NCBI RefSeq assembly: GCF_030209835.1
Contig: NZ_JARVRF010000036.1
Coordinates: 108,185-172,184, forward strand
Reading direction: 5' to 3'
Source of the DNA: Arthrobacter sp. efr-133-R2A-120
GTDB taxonomy: Bacteria > Actinomycetota > Actinomycetes > Actinomycetales > Micrococcaceae
DNA: 64,000 bases
Within the stretch, counting starts at the first letter, position 1; each line of letters begins with the position of its first letter. Below are positions 42,822 through 51,092 of this stretch, in pieces. Under the pieces are notes generated by a model that was not told the DNA's origin, made no database searches, and worked only from the letters and a program-made list of their open reading frames with translations. Position numbers and translations under genes: made by a program.

Positions 42822-43559
42822 TCAGATGACCGTGTTGCTGAGGGTTCCGATGCCGCCCAGCGTGATGTCCACCCGGTCGCCAGGCCGGACAGCAACGAAG
42901 GTATTGGGAGCTCCCGTCATGATGATGTCTCCCGGCTCCAGGGTCAGCCACTCGGTGACGTAGACAAGGCAATCCGCGATCGAGGATGGCAGGTTGAAGG
43001 AACCGGACCGGGCCTTGACCTGGCCGTTGACTGCTACTTCGGTGCTGACGTTGTCCGGATCCTCGATCTCCGTTTCGATCCACGGTCCCAGCGGCGTGTA
43101 GTTGGTGCCGGACTTGCCCTGGAAAAGCTTTTCGTCGATCTGGTTTTGGTCCACATTGGTGACGTCGTTGACCACGGTGTAGCCCAGGACGTGGCTCAAG
43201 GCGTTCTCGGCGGTGAGGTTCTCCGCCCGCTTTCCGATGACGGCGGCCAACTCGCCTTCCACGTTCACAGTGCCTGCGTTGCGCACGGCCACGATGTCGT
43301 CACCAGGGCCGGCGATGCTGTGGACCGACTTGTGCCAGGCCTGGATAGGCAGCACGTGGTTGTTGTTGCCCAGGTTGTGCCCGATTCCGAGCACCACGGA
43401 AGGCCGGACCGGGGCGAGGAATGCGGCGTCGTCTGCGGAACTGGATTCTCCGGTGAAGGAAAGGACCTCGGCAAAGGGATCCTCGATGTGGTCCCAGCTT
43501 CCGCTGCGCAGGACTGCGTGCTTCGGGCCGGAAGGCGTCTGTAGTCGGGCGATGCGCAT
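42822..43559 (-). CDS. Fumarylacetoacetate hydrolase-family protein
   Basis: 245 residues. Metal-binding core: VVLGIGHNLGNNNHV, NVEGELAAVIGKRAENLTAENALSHVLGYTVVNDVT, and GDIIMTGAP. The family includes fumarylpyruvate hydrolase and 2-hydroxyhepta-2,4-dienedioate isomerase/decarboxylase, all acting in aromatic catabolism. The exact reaction is undetermined. An operator-like dyad lies in its promoter. Confidence 0.86.
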   Translation of the reverse strand: MRIARLQTPSGPKHAVLRSGSWDHIEDPFAEVLSFTGESSSADDAAFLAPVRPSVVLGIGHNLGNNNHVLPIQAWHKSVHSIAGPGDDIVAVRNAGTVNVEGELAAVIGKRAENLTAENALSHVLGYTVVNDVTNVDQNQIDEKLFQGKSGTNYTPLGPWIETEIEDPDNVSTEVAVNGQVKARSGSFNLPSSIADCLVYVTEWLTLEPGDIIMTGAPNTFVAVRPGDRVDITLGGIGTLSNTVI

Positions 43560-43640
43560 GGAACTCCTCGTTGAATTTCTTGGGGCAGTGGACGGGGGCG
43601 ATGGACGGTGCCAGGCACAGTCTCAAGAAGAACATACATC

Positions 43641-43661
43641 ATGCTGAACTAAGTACAGCAT
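43641..43661. promoter_or_regulatory. Operator-like dyad upstream of FAH gene
   Basis: ATGCTGAACT-A-AGTACAGCAT, 9 of 10 pairs, in the 185-base gap before the DoxX-like gene, 81 bases before the FAH start. The further half-site TTCTGAACAAT is adjacent. The layout suits an IclR- or GntR-type regulator of an aromatic pathway, but no regulator gene is next to it. Confidence 0.55.
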
Positions 43662-43744
43662 TCTGAACAATGAAGAATTGCGTGCGCCCTGCCCGGCTAC
43701 CCCTCCGGTTACCGCGCCGGGCAGGGCTGTGGTTGCATGAATAC

Positions 43745-44239
43745 ATGCCTTTTTCGTGGTCCGCCCGGACAACCCAGACAATCTCCGCGGCGGCCATGAG
43801 TGCACTGTTGCTCGTGAGCGCCAGGAAGCACTTCCAGCAACCGACGTTCTTCGCTCCGGTTGTCCCGGACTATCTCTGCCGCGATGACGATGCGGTCGGG
43901 TACGCCGAACTCGAAGTCGGCCAGGACAAGGCCAAGCCAAGCGCGCCTCGGAACGGCGCCTTGGCGGTCATGTCCCGGGAGGAATGGATCGCGGTGAGCG
44001 GACTCCTTGAGGTGGTTGCCGCCGTCGGGCTCCTCGTTCCCGGCACGCGCAAGGCCGCGGCCCGCGGCACCACGCTGATGTTCACCGCATTCCTGGCCGG
44101 CCACGTGGACGCGCTCCGCCGTGCATACTCTCCCGCCGGAAACGCATCCTCGCGGCGGATTCACACCGTGCGCCTGCCCTTGCAGCTTCCCTTGATCCTG
44201 TGGGCATGGAGCTTGGCTGGAGCGAAACGGGGCGTATGA
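43745..44239 (+). CDS. DoxX-like membrane protein
   Basis: 164 residues. Start MPFSWSARTTQTISAAAMSALLLVSA chosen for the membrane segment; upstream methionines are possible but lack a ribosome site. Helices near residues 12-28, 80-100, 105-125 and 145-160, with ISGLLEVVAAVGLLVPGTRK typical of DoxX/DUF4267-type small integral proteins. It overlaps azlC by 4 bases (ATGA), so it is co-translated with the azlCD exporter. Confidence 0.65.
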   Translation: MPFSWSARTTQTISAAAMSALLLVSARKHFQQPTFFAPVVPDYLCRDDDAVGYAELEVGQDKAKPSAPRNGALAVMSREEWIAVSGLLEVVAAVGLLVPGTRKAAARGTTLMFTAFLAGHVDALRRAYSPAGNASSRRIHTVRLPLQLPLILWAWSLAGAKRGV

Positions 44240-44988
44240 AACTCCTCGAATCCCCGGCGGTGAAGGTGGGCGTCTCCATCAGCATCGCAACGGGCCTCTA
44301 CGGCATCTCGTTCGGGGCATTGGCCTCGGCCTCCGGGTTCAGTTTCTGGCAGACCATGGCGTTCAGCCTGCTCATGTTCAGTGGCGGCTCACAGTTCGCC
44401 TTCATCGGCGTCGTGGCTGGCGGCGGTTCCGGCATTGCGGCCATGACGGCGGCCGCGCTGCTGGGCTTGCGCAATGGCATCTACGGGATGCAGATGAACG
44501 CGCTGCTGCGCCCCGTCGGGTGGCTCAAGTACCCGCAAGCCCACATCACCATCGACGAATCCACGGCCACTGCCTCGGGACAAAGCGATTCCGACGAACA
44601 GCGCCGTGGCTTCTGGACCGCCGGACTCGGCATTTTCGTGCTGTGGAACATCTTCACGGCTGTCGGCGCCTTGGCCGGCGATGCCTTGGGCGACCCCAAA
44701 CAGTGGGGGCTCGACGGCGCCGCCGTGGCGGCGTTCCTGGGCCTGCTGTGGCCGCGGCTCAAGGGCCGCGAGCCCTGGGCGATTGCGGCAGCAGCTGCCC
44801 TGGCGACCATCGTTGCCGTCCCTTTCGTGCCGCCCGGCGTGCCCATCCTCGTGGCCGCCGTCGTGGCTGGCGCCATCGGCTGGTTCAGCCACGGACGCAG
44901 CGACGAAGGCATGGAGCCCGACGTCGATCCCTACCCGCACGGTCATTCAAGCGCTGACGCTACTAGCCGCGAAAGGAACGCCGAATGA
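44236..44988 (+). CDS. azlC: Branched-chain amino acid exporter large subunit, AzlC
   Basis: 250 residues, starting inside the previous stop (ATGA). Helices in SISIATGLYGISFGALASASGFSFWQTMAFSLLMFSGGSQFAFIGVV and a LRNGIYGMQMN loop, characteristic of AzlC/BrnF. It exports branched-chain amino acids with AzlD. A hydrophilic C-tail of about 30 residues (GRSDEGMEPDVDPYPHGHSS) is unusual. It overlaps azlD by 4 bases. Confidence 0.92.
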   Translation: MKLLESPAVKVGVSISIATGLYGISFGALASASGFSFWQTMAFSLLMFSGGSQFAFIGVVAGGGSGIAAMTAAALLGLRNGIYGMQMNALLRPVGWLKYPQAHITIDESTATASGQSDSDEQRRGFWTAGLGIFVLWNIFTAVGALAGDALGDPKQWGLDGAAVAAFLGLLWPRLKGREPWAIAAAAALATIVAVPFVPPGVPILVAAVVAGAIGWFSHGRSDEGMEPDVDPYPHGHSSADATSRERNAE

Positions 44989-45296
44989 ACCTCTGGCCCT
45001 GGATCCTCATCGCCTGCGGACTGGCGTACCTCACGAAACTTTCGGGCTATTTTGTGCCGGCGAAGCTACTGCGGAGTCCCCGGATGATGCGCGTGGCCGG
45101 CACCATGACCATCGGCCTGCTGGCGTCCCTGACCGTCGTCAACGCGGTGGCATCCGGACAGTCCCTCGCCTTCGATGCCCGGCTCGGTGCGCTGGCTGCG
45201 GGGGCGATCGCGCTGTGGCTCCGTGCCCCGTTCCTTGTGGTGGTGATCGTCGGATCAGCGGCGGCCGCCGGCCTGCGGCTGCTCGGCTGGCGCTGA
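44985..45296 (+). CDS. azlD: Branched-chain amino acid exporter small subunit, AzlD
   Basis: 103 residues: WPWILIACGLAYLTKLSGYFVPAKLLRSPRMMRVAGTMTIGLLASLTVVNAVASGQ, the AzlD/BrnE core, with three to four helices. It starts within the azlC stop. Works with AzlC as an efflux pair. Confidence 0.92.
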   Translation: MNLWPWILIACGLAYLTKLSGYFVPAKLLRSPRMMRVAGTMTIGLLASLTVVNAVASGQSLAFDARLGALAAGAIALWLRAPFLVVVIVGSAAAAGLRLLGWR

Positions 45297-45351
45297 ACCG
45301 CGGCGCGCGGTTCGACCCGTCGCCGCGGCGCGCAACGCCGTCGTGCGCTGG

Positions 45352-45972
45352 TTACTGAAAAGTCATCCCGGGGATGGGGGTCTGCTGTGGCAGCGGGCGG
45401 GACGGGCGTTCGGTGCGGATGGCATCCTCCAGCAAGGCAACCGGCCGTTCCCAGGCGCGGGAACCCGGCTCCATGGTGTCCACAGCGCCGATCAGCATGG
45501 CAACGAGGCGCACCATGTCCTCAATGGAAATGTCCCGACGCAACGAACCCTGGCCCTGACCGCGGCTAAGCAGTTCAGCCATGGAATCGATCAAGCTGCC
45601 CGTGATGCCCACCAGGAGCCCGCGGCGGCCGGCGACGGCGCCCAGCAGGTTCGCATCTTCGCTGGCAACCTGCACCACGGCGTCGATCACGTTGATGAGC
45701 CCGACGGCGGCATCCATGCCAGCGAGGGCATCTTCCACGACCGGGTCCACATGAAGCCTGAGTTGCCGCGACAGGGCGGCCAGGACGAGTTGTTCCTTGT
45801 CGGCGAAGTTGCGGAACAAAGTAGCCGGGCCAACACCTGCGGTGGTGGCGATGGTCTGGAGGGGAACCTCCGGGCCCAGTTCGCGGAAGCACTGGCGCGC
45901 TGCCGTGATGATCTTGTCTACATTGCGCGCAGCATCAGCTCTAAGTGGCTTGCGTTCCAAGGGCCGGTCCAT
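45352..45972 (-). CDS. TetR-family regulator
   Basis: 206 residues. N-terminal HTH: ARNVDKIITAARQCFRELGPEVPLQTIATTAGVGPATLFRNFADKEQLVLAAL. C-terminal ligand domain without recognised signature. Divergent from the thiamine-binding-type gene and 55 bases past azlD (convergent), so its target is uncertain. Confidence 0.87.
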   Translation of the reverse strand: MDRPLERKPLRADAARNVDKIITAARQCFRELGPEVPLQTIATTAGVGPATLFRNFADKEQLVLAALSRQLRLHVDPVVEDALAGMDAAVGLINVIDAVVQVASEDANLLGAVAGRRGLLVGITGSLIDSMAELLSRGQGQGSLRRDISIEDMVRLVAMLIGAVDTMEPGSRAWERPVALLEDAIRTERPSRPLPQQTPIPGMTFQ

Positions 45973-46042
45973 GATGCTCACAGTAGCAACGGAGGGGCTC
46001 CAATCACTTTTGTGACATTCTTGCCCGTGAAAGACTGGATTC

Positions 46043-46366
46043 ATGTTGCTTGCCTTTTCAGTTGCCCCGTCCGGCCAGCCCGCTGCTGGCACCGTATCCG
46101 TTGATGGCTCGGTGCACGACGCCGTTGCCGAGGCCGTGAAGATCGTCCGCGAATCCGGGCTCCCCAACCAGACGGACTCGATGTTCACAACCATCGAGGG
46201 CGAGTGGGATGAGGTGTTCGACGTCGTCAAGCGCGCCACCGAGGCCGTGGGAAGGTACGGAAACCGGGTGTCCTTGGTGATCAAGGCGGATATCCGGCCC
46301 GGATACACGGGGGAACTCACGGGCAAAGTCGAGCGGCTGGAGAACGCGATCAACAAAGGCGAGTAG
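46043..46366 (+). CDS. MTH1187/YkoF-type thiamine-binding protein
   Basis: 107 residues of the MTH1187 fold: MLLAFSVAPSGQPAAG, ESGLPNQTDSMFTTIEGEWDEVFDVVKRATEAVGRYGNRVSLVIKADIRPGYTGELTGKVERL. Members bind thiamine or a related cation. It is divergent from the TetR gene, 70 bases away, and may be its target. Confidence 0.82.
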   Translation: MLLAFSVAPSGQPAAGTVSVDGSVHDAVAEAVKIVRESGLPNQTDSMFTTIEGEWDEVFDVVKRATEAVGRYGNRVSLVIKADIRPGYTGELTGKVERLENAINKGE

Positions 46367-46409
46367 CCGGTCCTTCCCTCCGCCCCGTGCCCGGTGCCAG
46401 ACTGGGGCC

Positions 46410-47093
46410 ATGTTTGAACACAAGGCCCAGCCTGGCTGGGTGGCCGTCGAGGAATACTTGTCCACCGCCGTCGTCCGCCCGAACGCCGCGCTCACACACG
46501 CGGTACAGTCCGCCGTCGACGCCGGGATGCCGCCTATCGAAGTGGCGCCCAACGCCGGCAAGCTGCTCAAGATGCTGGTGCAGCTGTCCGGGGCGCGGCG
46601 CGTGCTGGAAATCGGCACCTTGGCCGGCTTCAGCGCGATCTGGATGGCCCAGGGATTGCCCGACGACGGCCGCCTGGTCACGTGCGAATACCTCCCGAAA
46701 CACGCTGAAATCGCCCGGGCGAACGTGGACATGGCTGGCATCGGCCACAAAGTAGACATCCGGATCGGCCCGGCGCTGGAGACCCTTGCGGCGCTGGCCG
46801 AAGATCCCACGCGGGACGGTCCATTCGACTTCGTCTTCATCGATGCCGACAAGGAGAACGATTCCAACTACCTGGACTGGGCGATCAGGCTCGGGAGGCC
46901 GGGCACCGTGATCGTGATGGACAACGTCATCTGGGAGGGAGCAATCCTGGATCCTTCCATGGACGAGGTGAACGCTCCTGGCATCGTGGGGGCGCTTGAG
47001 ATGATGGGCAAGGATCCGCGCCTCGACGCAACGGCAATCCAAACAGTTGGATCCAAGGGATGGGACGGCTTCGCGATAGCCCGGGTGGTGTGA
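46410..47093 (+). CDS. SAM-dependent O-methyltransferase
   Basis: 227 residues of the caffeoyl-CoA/catechol O-methyltransferase class. Motif I is RVLEIGTLAGFSAIWMA, followed by TCEYLPKHAEIARANVDMAG, DFVFIDADKENDSNYLDWAI and GTVIVMDNVIWEGAI; the metal-binding Asp/Asn residues are all visible. Substrate unknown. Short gap of 15 bases to a GNAT gene. Confidence 0.9.
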   Translation: MFEHKAQPGWVAVEEYLSTAVVRPNAALTHAVQSAVDAGMPPIEVAPNAGKLLKMLVQLSGARRVLEIGTLAGFSAIWMAQGLPDDGRLVTCEYLPKHAEIARANVDMAGIGHKVDIRIGPALETLAALAEDPTRDGPFDFVFIDADKENDSNYLDWAIRLGRPGTVIVMDNVIWEGAILDPSMDEVNAPGIVGALEMMGKDPRLDATAIQTVGSKGWDGFAIARVV

Positions 47094-47108
47094 CGCTAGG
47101 CTGGGCGG

Positions 47109-47612
47109 ATGGAATTTACCCTCCGCCCGGCAACGGTGGACGACGCTGAACCCCTGACACGCATGCACTTGGCTGCCTGGCGGGAAAGCTACGGGCACCT
47201 CTTGCCCGAGGAGTTCTTCGACTTCCGTGAGGCCACCATCAACACGCGGATCGAGAGGCAGCGGGAAGCTTTGGCTGGTTCGTACAAGCCGATGCTCGCC
47301 CATGATTCCGACGGCGCCTTGGTGGGCATCGCCTTCGCTCGCGAGGCCCCGGAGGAGGGCCGGCCTTGCGAGCTGCAACTGCAGGTGATCTATACCTTGC
47401 GTCGCGTGCACGGTTTGGGCGTGGGGCAAGCATTGGTCGACGCCGTGATCGGCAACTCTGCCGCCTTTCTTTGGGTGCTTGAAGACAACCCCCGGGCCCA
47501 GGCTTTCTACCGCAAGAACGGCTTCCGGGCCGATGGTACGCGCCAGCTCTTGCCGCCCGAATGGCACGAACTGCCGGAGATCCGGATGGTGCGTGCCGCC
47601 GTCGGGGGCTGA
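47109..47612 (+). CDS. GNAT-family N-acetyltransferase
   Basis: 167 residues. N-terminal MEFTLRPATVDDAEPLTRMHLAAWRESYGHLLPEEF; acetyl-CoA loop LQLQVIYTLRRVHGLGVGQALVDAVI; C-terminal PRAQAFYRKNGFRADGTRQL. It is 15 bases after the O-methyltransferase gene. The last 31 bases of the gene, with its stop, are duplicated in tandem just downstream. Confidence 0.9.
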   Translation: MEFTLRPATVDDAEPLTRMHLAAWRESYGHLLPEEFFDFREATINTRIERQREALAGSYKPMLAHDSDGALVGIAFAREAPEEGRPCELQLQVIYTLRRVHGLGVGQALVDAVIGNSAAFLWVLEDNPRAQAFYRKNGFRADGTRQLLPPEWHELPEIRMVRAAVGG

Positions 47613-47649
47613 CCGCCGGATGGTGCGTGCCGCCGTCGGGGGCTGACCG
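47582..47649 (+). repeat. Tandem duplication covering the end of the GNAT gene
   Basis: Two identical 34-base copies (47582-47615, 47616-47649). The first includes the last codons (MVRAAVGG) and stop of the acetyltransferase; the second is non-coding. Identity of 34 of 34 suggests a recent slippage event. Confidence 0.9.
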
Positions 47650-47702
47650 CTAGGCAGCGGCGTCAATTATGGTTGAAGCATGACCGGAAGAGGGCGGCTG
47701 TA

Positions 47703-48593
47703 GTGGCGAAGCGTGGCAAGGGCAGGGGCGCCGGGCAATCCGCCGGGGTCATCGAGGTGCCCGCGGGCACGAAGCCGAACGGTCCCGTGGAGGGCGTCTA
47801 CTACATCGACACCGGCGACTGCGAACTCGTTGCCGACCCCGACAATTCCAACGGCTGGCTCCTGAAGATCAACGGCGTCATGAGCTCGCACATCGATGTT
47901 GCAGAGCCGTTGTTCCTGGACTTCGAGTACATGCGCTGGATTGCGGCGCTGGTTGAATCAAAATGGCCCCCCGAGTCCAGGCCGAAGCTTCGTGCCTTGC
48001 ATCTCGGCGGCGGAGCGTGTTCCCTGGCCCGGTACTTCCACGCCGCGTACCCGGATGCACGCCAAGTGGTGGTGGAGCTCGACGGCAAGCTGGCCGAATA
48101 CGTGCGCGGCTGGTTCGATCTCCCGAAGGCCCCGCTGCTTCGAATCCGTGTGGGCGAAGCCAGGGAAGTCACGGAAGGCCTCACTCCGGACACCCGCGAC
48201 CTCATCATCCGGGACGTCTTTGCCGGCGCTTTCACTCCGAGGGCGCTCACAACCCGCGAATTCAACGATCACGCGCAGAGGGTGCTGGCCCCGGGCGGGC
48301 TTTACGTGGTGAATTCCGGAGATGCCCCGGACCTCAAGAACGCCCGCGAAGACGCCGCGACCATCGCAGACACCTTCGCGCACACCATGATCATTGCCGA
48401 CCCCGCGATGCTCAAAGGGCGGCGATACGGAAACATGATCATGGCCGGAAGCCACGAGCCCTTCGGCGACGATCCCCAACTGGCCCGGAAGCTGCTCGGC
48501 GGGGCGGTTCCCGCGCATATCTGGCGCGATGCCAAGGTCCGGGCATTCGCCGTCGGCGCCCAGGTCCGGCACGACCCTCGGCCAGCCGTCTGA
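47703..48593 (+). CDS. Spermidine-synthase-like methyltransferase-fold protein
   Basis: 296 residues from a GTG at 47703, with GAAGAGGG upstream; a TTG at 47673 is also possible. The Rossmann core has RALHLGGGACSLARYFHAAYPDARQVVVELD, RIRVGEAREV and DLIIRDVFAGAFTPRALTTREF. The polyamine-specific acceptor residues of SpeE are not evident, so it may be a non-polyamine relative. No speD or other polyamine gene is near. Confidence 0.8.
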   Translation: MAKRGKGRGAGQSAGVIEVPAGTKPNGPVEGVYYIDTGDCELVADPDNSNGWLLKINGVMSSHIDVAEPLFLDFEYMRWIAALVESKWPPESRPKLRALHLGGGACSLARYFHAAYPDARQVVVELDGKLAEYVRGWFDLPKAPLLRIRVGEAREVTEGLTPDTRDLIIRDVFAGAFTPRALTTREFNDHAQRVLAPGGLYVVNSGDAPDLKNAREDAATIADTFAHTMIIADPAMLKGRRYGNMIMAGSHEPFGDDPQLARKLLGGAVPAHIWRDAKVRAFAVGAQVRHDPRPAV

Positions 48594-48602
48594 CTCCCAC
48601 TC

Positions 48603-48692
48603 GTATGAGAGCGAGCGTCGGCCCGGGAGGGCTTGTATGTGAGCGAGCGTGGGCCGGGGAGGGCCTGTATGTGAGCGAGCGTCGGAACCTTA
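48603..48692. repeat. Tandem imperfect repeat between convergent genes
   Basis: A 32-base unit, GTATGTGAGCGAGCGTGGGC... and variants, occurs about 2.8 times (48603-48634, 48635-48666, 48667-48692) between the spermidine-synthase-like gene and the convergent LysR gene. Units differ at a few positions, so they are not CRISPR repeats. Role unknown. Confidence 0.75.
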
Positions 48693-49586
48693 GCGGCGTG
48701 CCAGCAGCAGCTCGCGGTGGGCGGCCGTCTCCTCTTGCAGCGCATGCACGACGGCGGCAACGGCGGGGCGGCGCATCGAGTCGGGCCGTAGGACCATCCA
48801 ATAGGGGAGCAGCTCCGCGAAATCGGCGGGCAGCAGCCGCACCAGGTCCGGGTGCCGGTCCGCCATGAAGCACGGCAGGAAGCCGATACCGGCCCCGGCG
48901 CGGGTGGCCTCCACGTGGACGAACACGTTAGTGGAGCTCAATCCGTCGCGCATGGACGGGACCAGCCGGCGAGGGGCGTCGAGATCGTCCACTTGCAGCA
49001 TGGAGTCCACGAAATAGACCAACTGATGCCGCGTCACCTCTTCCACGGTGCCCGGTACTCCGTGGAAAGCCAAGTACTCGCGCGAGGCATACATTCCCAG
49101 CATGTACTCGCCCAGCCGCACGGCCTCGGCCCGGTGCACCTGGGGTTCGCCCACCACCACCTCCAGATCCAGGCCGGAACGCTGCTGGAGCGCACGGCGG
49201 GTCACGGTGATGATCTCCACGGTGAGGCCCGGATGCGATCGCCGCAAGCGCGCCACGGCGGGCGCTGCAATGTATGCGCTGAAACCGTCAGTTGCGGTCA
49301 TGCGCACGACACCGGCAATGGGGTCCGGCGTGTGGTCTTCCGGTCCCAGCGTGCCCACCGCCGCTTCGATCCGCTCTGCCACGCCCACGGCTTCGGCGCC
49401 GAGCTCCGTGACTTCCCAGCCACCTGCCGCCCGCGCGAGGACCCTGCCGCCGAGCGCCTTCTCAAGCGCGGCGATCCTGCGGGAAACGGTGGTGTGGTTC
49501 AGCCCCAAGGCTTGGGCCGCCGTCGTGAACTTTCCTGAGCGCGATACCGCGAGGAGGACCAGGAGGTCGTCGGGATTCGGATTCAT
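48690..49586 (-). CDS. LysR-family regulator
   Basis: 298 residues from MNPNPDDLLVLLAVSRSGKFTTAAQALGLNHTTVSRRIAALEKALGGRVLAR, a LysR winged HTH, followed by a co-inducer domain ending at RELLLARR. It is divergent from an MFS transporter/3-hydroxybutyrate dehydrogenase pair, which it probably activates. A dyad in the gap is at 49668-49686. Confidence 0.88.
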   Translation of the reverse strand: MNPNPDDLLVLLAVSRSGKFTTAAQALGLNHTTVSRRIAALEKALGGRVLARAAGGWEVTELGAEAVGVAERIEAAVGTLGPEDHTPDPIAGVVRMTATDGFSAYIAAPAVARLRRSHPGLTVEIITVTRRALQQRSGLDLEVVVGEPQVHRAEAVRLGEYMLGMYASREYLAFHGVPGTVEEVTRHQLVYFVDSMLQVDDLDAPRRLVPSMRDGLSSTNVFVHVEATRAGAGIGFLPCFMADRHPDLVRLLPADFAELLPYWMVLRPDSMRRPAVAAVVHALQEETAAHRELLLARR

Positions 49587-49667
49587 ATCTGCAATTCTGC
49601 ACACACTTGGTGCCATTTTGGCCATTGATGCACCCGTAATGTGCGGCAATACTCATTGGAGCATTTC

Positions 49668-49686
49668 GTGTTGTGGATCACAGCAC
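49668..49686. promoter_or_regulatory. Candidate LysR binding dyad
   Basis: GTGTTGTG-GAT-CACAGCAC, 7 of 8 pairs, lies in the divergent promoter 30 bases before the transporter start. It contains no clear T-N11-A core, so a CRP-type factor is a possible alternative reader. Confidence 0.5.
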
Positions 49687-49715
49687 GTGTCAGTGTGGAC
49701 ACTAAGGAGATGGAC

Positions 49716-51092
49716 ATGAGCGTAGGACAACGCTCCGCAACAGGCGCCGCCACCGGAAAAGGCGCAGGCCTCAAGAAGATCGTTGCCGCCTCGATGGTGG
49801 GCACCGTGGTGGAATGGTACGAATTCTTCCTCTACGCCACCGCCGCAACGCTGGTTTTCGGCAAGTACTTCTTCCCGCCCACGGGCAACGACCTTGATGG
49901 CATCATCCAGGCGTTCCTGACGTACGCGGTGGGCTTCGTGGCCCGGCCCCTGGGCGGGATCGTCTTCGGCCAGATCGGCGACAAGCTCGGCCGCAAACCC
50001 ACCCTGCAGCTCACCATCGTGATTGTCGGCGTGTCCACCTTCCTCATGGGCTGCCTCCCCGGCTTCGCGGACCTCGGTTACTGGGCGCCGGCCATGCTCG
50101 TGGCGCTCCGCTTCATCCAGGGCTTCGCGCTGGGCGGCGAATGGGGCGGCGCGGTGCTGCTGGTGGCAGAACACAGCCCCAAGGAGTCCCGCGGATTCTG
50201 GTCAAGCTGGCCGCAGGCCGCCGTTCCCGTCGGCAACCTCCTCGCCACGCTGGTCCTGTTCATCATGTCCACCACCCTCAGCAGCGCGGCCTTCCTCGGC
50301 TGGGGATGGCGTGTTGCCTTCTGGCTCTCTGCCGTGATCGTCTTCGTGGGCTACTACATCCGCACCCACGTGACCGAGGCCCCGATCTTCCTTGAGGCGA
50401 AGGCCCAGGTGGAGAAGGAACAAGCCATCAGCTACGGCGTCGGCGAAGTCATCCGCAAGTACCCAAGGGGCATCTTGCAGGCCATGGGACTGAGGCTCGC
50501 CGAGAACATCATGTACTACCTTGTGGTGAGTTTCTCTATCGTGTACCTCAAGAGCGTGGACAAGTACGACACCTCGTCCTTGCTGCTCGCCCTGCTGATC
50601 GCACACGTTGTCCACTTCGTCGTCATCCCGCAGATCGGCCGGCTGGCAGACACTTGGGGGCGCAAGCCGGTTTACCTGATCGGTGCCATAAGCGGTGCCA
50701 CCTGGCCGTTCTTCGCCTTCCCCATGTTCGACACCAGGAATCCGGTGGTGATCGTTGCCGCCGTGACCATCGGCCTCTGCCTGCACGCCTTCATGTACGC
50801 AGGGCAGCCGGCAATCATGACCGAGCTCTTCCCCACCCGGATGCGCTACTCGGGCGTCTCCCTTGGCTCGCAGGTCACCTCGATCTTCGCCGGTTCGCTG
50901 GCCCCGCTCCTGGCGACCCAATGGCTCAAGGACACCGGATCCTGGATGCCCACGGCAATCTACCTGGTGATCTCCTGCGCGATTACCGCCGTCGTCGTCT
51001 TGACGCTCAAGGAGACCCGCGGGGTGGCGCTGGAAGACGTTGACAACGCCGACGCCGTTCGCCACGGCCTCCCCATGGGTTCCCGCGCATGA
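49716..51092 (+). CDS. MFS transporter, MHS family
   Basis: 458 residues. Start at 49716 (MSVGQRSATG) has AAGGAG six bases upstream; ATGs upstream lack it. First helix GTVVEWYEFFLYATAATLVFGKYFF and loop motif RPLGGIVFGQIGDKLGRKPTL mark the metabolite:proton symporter family; RGFWSSWPQAAVPVGNLLA follows. It overlaps the dehydrogenase gene by 4 bases, so a 3-hydroxybutyrate or related acid is a good guess for substrate. Confidence 0.88.
   Translation: MSVGQRSATGAATGKGAGLKKIVAASMVGTVVEWYEFFLYATAATLVFGKYFFPPTGNDLDGIIQAFLTYAVGFVARPLGGIVFGQIGDKLGRKPTLQLTIVIVGVSTFLMGCLPGFADLGYWAPAMLVALRFIQGFALGGEWGGAVLLVAEHSPKESRGFWSSWPQAAVPVGNLLATLVLFIMSTTLSSAAFLGWGWRVAFWLSAVIVFVGYYIRTHVTEAPIFLEAKAQVEKEQAISYGVGEVIRKYPRGILQAMGLRLAENIMYYLVVSFSIVYLKSVDKYDTSSLLLALLIAHVVHFVVIPQIGRLADTWGRKPVYLIGAISGATWPFFAFPMFDTRNPVVIVAAVTIGLCLHAFMYAGQPAIMTELFPTRMRYSGVSLGSQVTSIFAGSLAPLLATQWLKDTGSWMPTAIYLVISCAITAVVVLTLKETRGVALEDVDNADAVRHGLPMGSRA

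Noticed and set aside
45298..45333. Direct repeat CCGCGGCGCGC (two copies) between azlD and TetR.
   Set aside because: Short and simple GC-rich sequence in a convergent gap; likely part of a weak terminator rather than a site of interest.
48603..48692. CRISPR array.
   Set aside because: Only about three head-to-tail units with no spacers between them, and no cas genes in the window.
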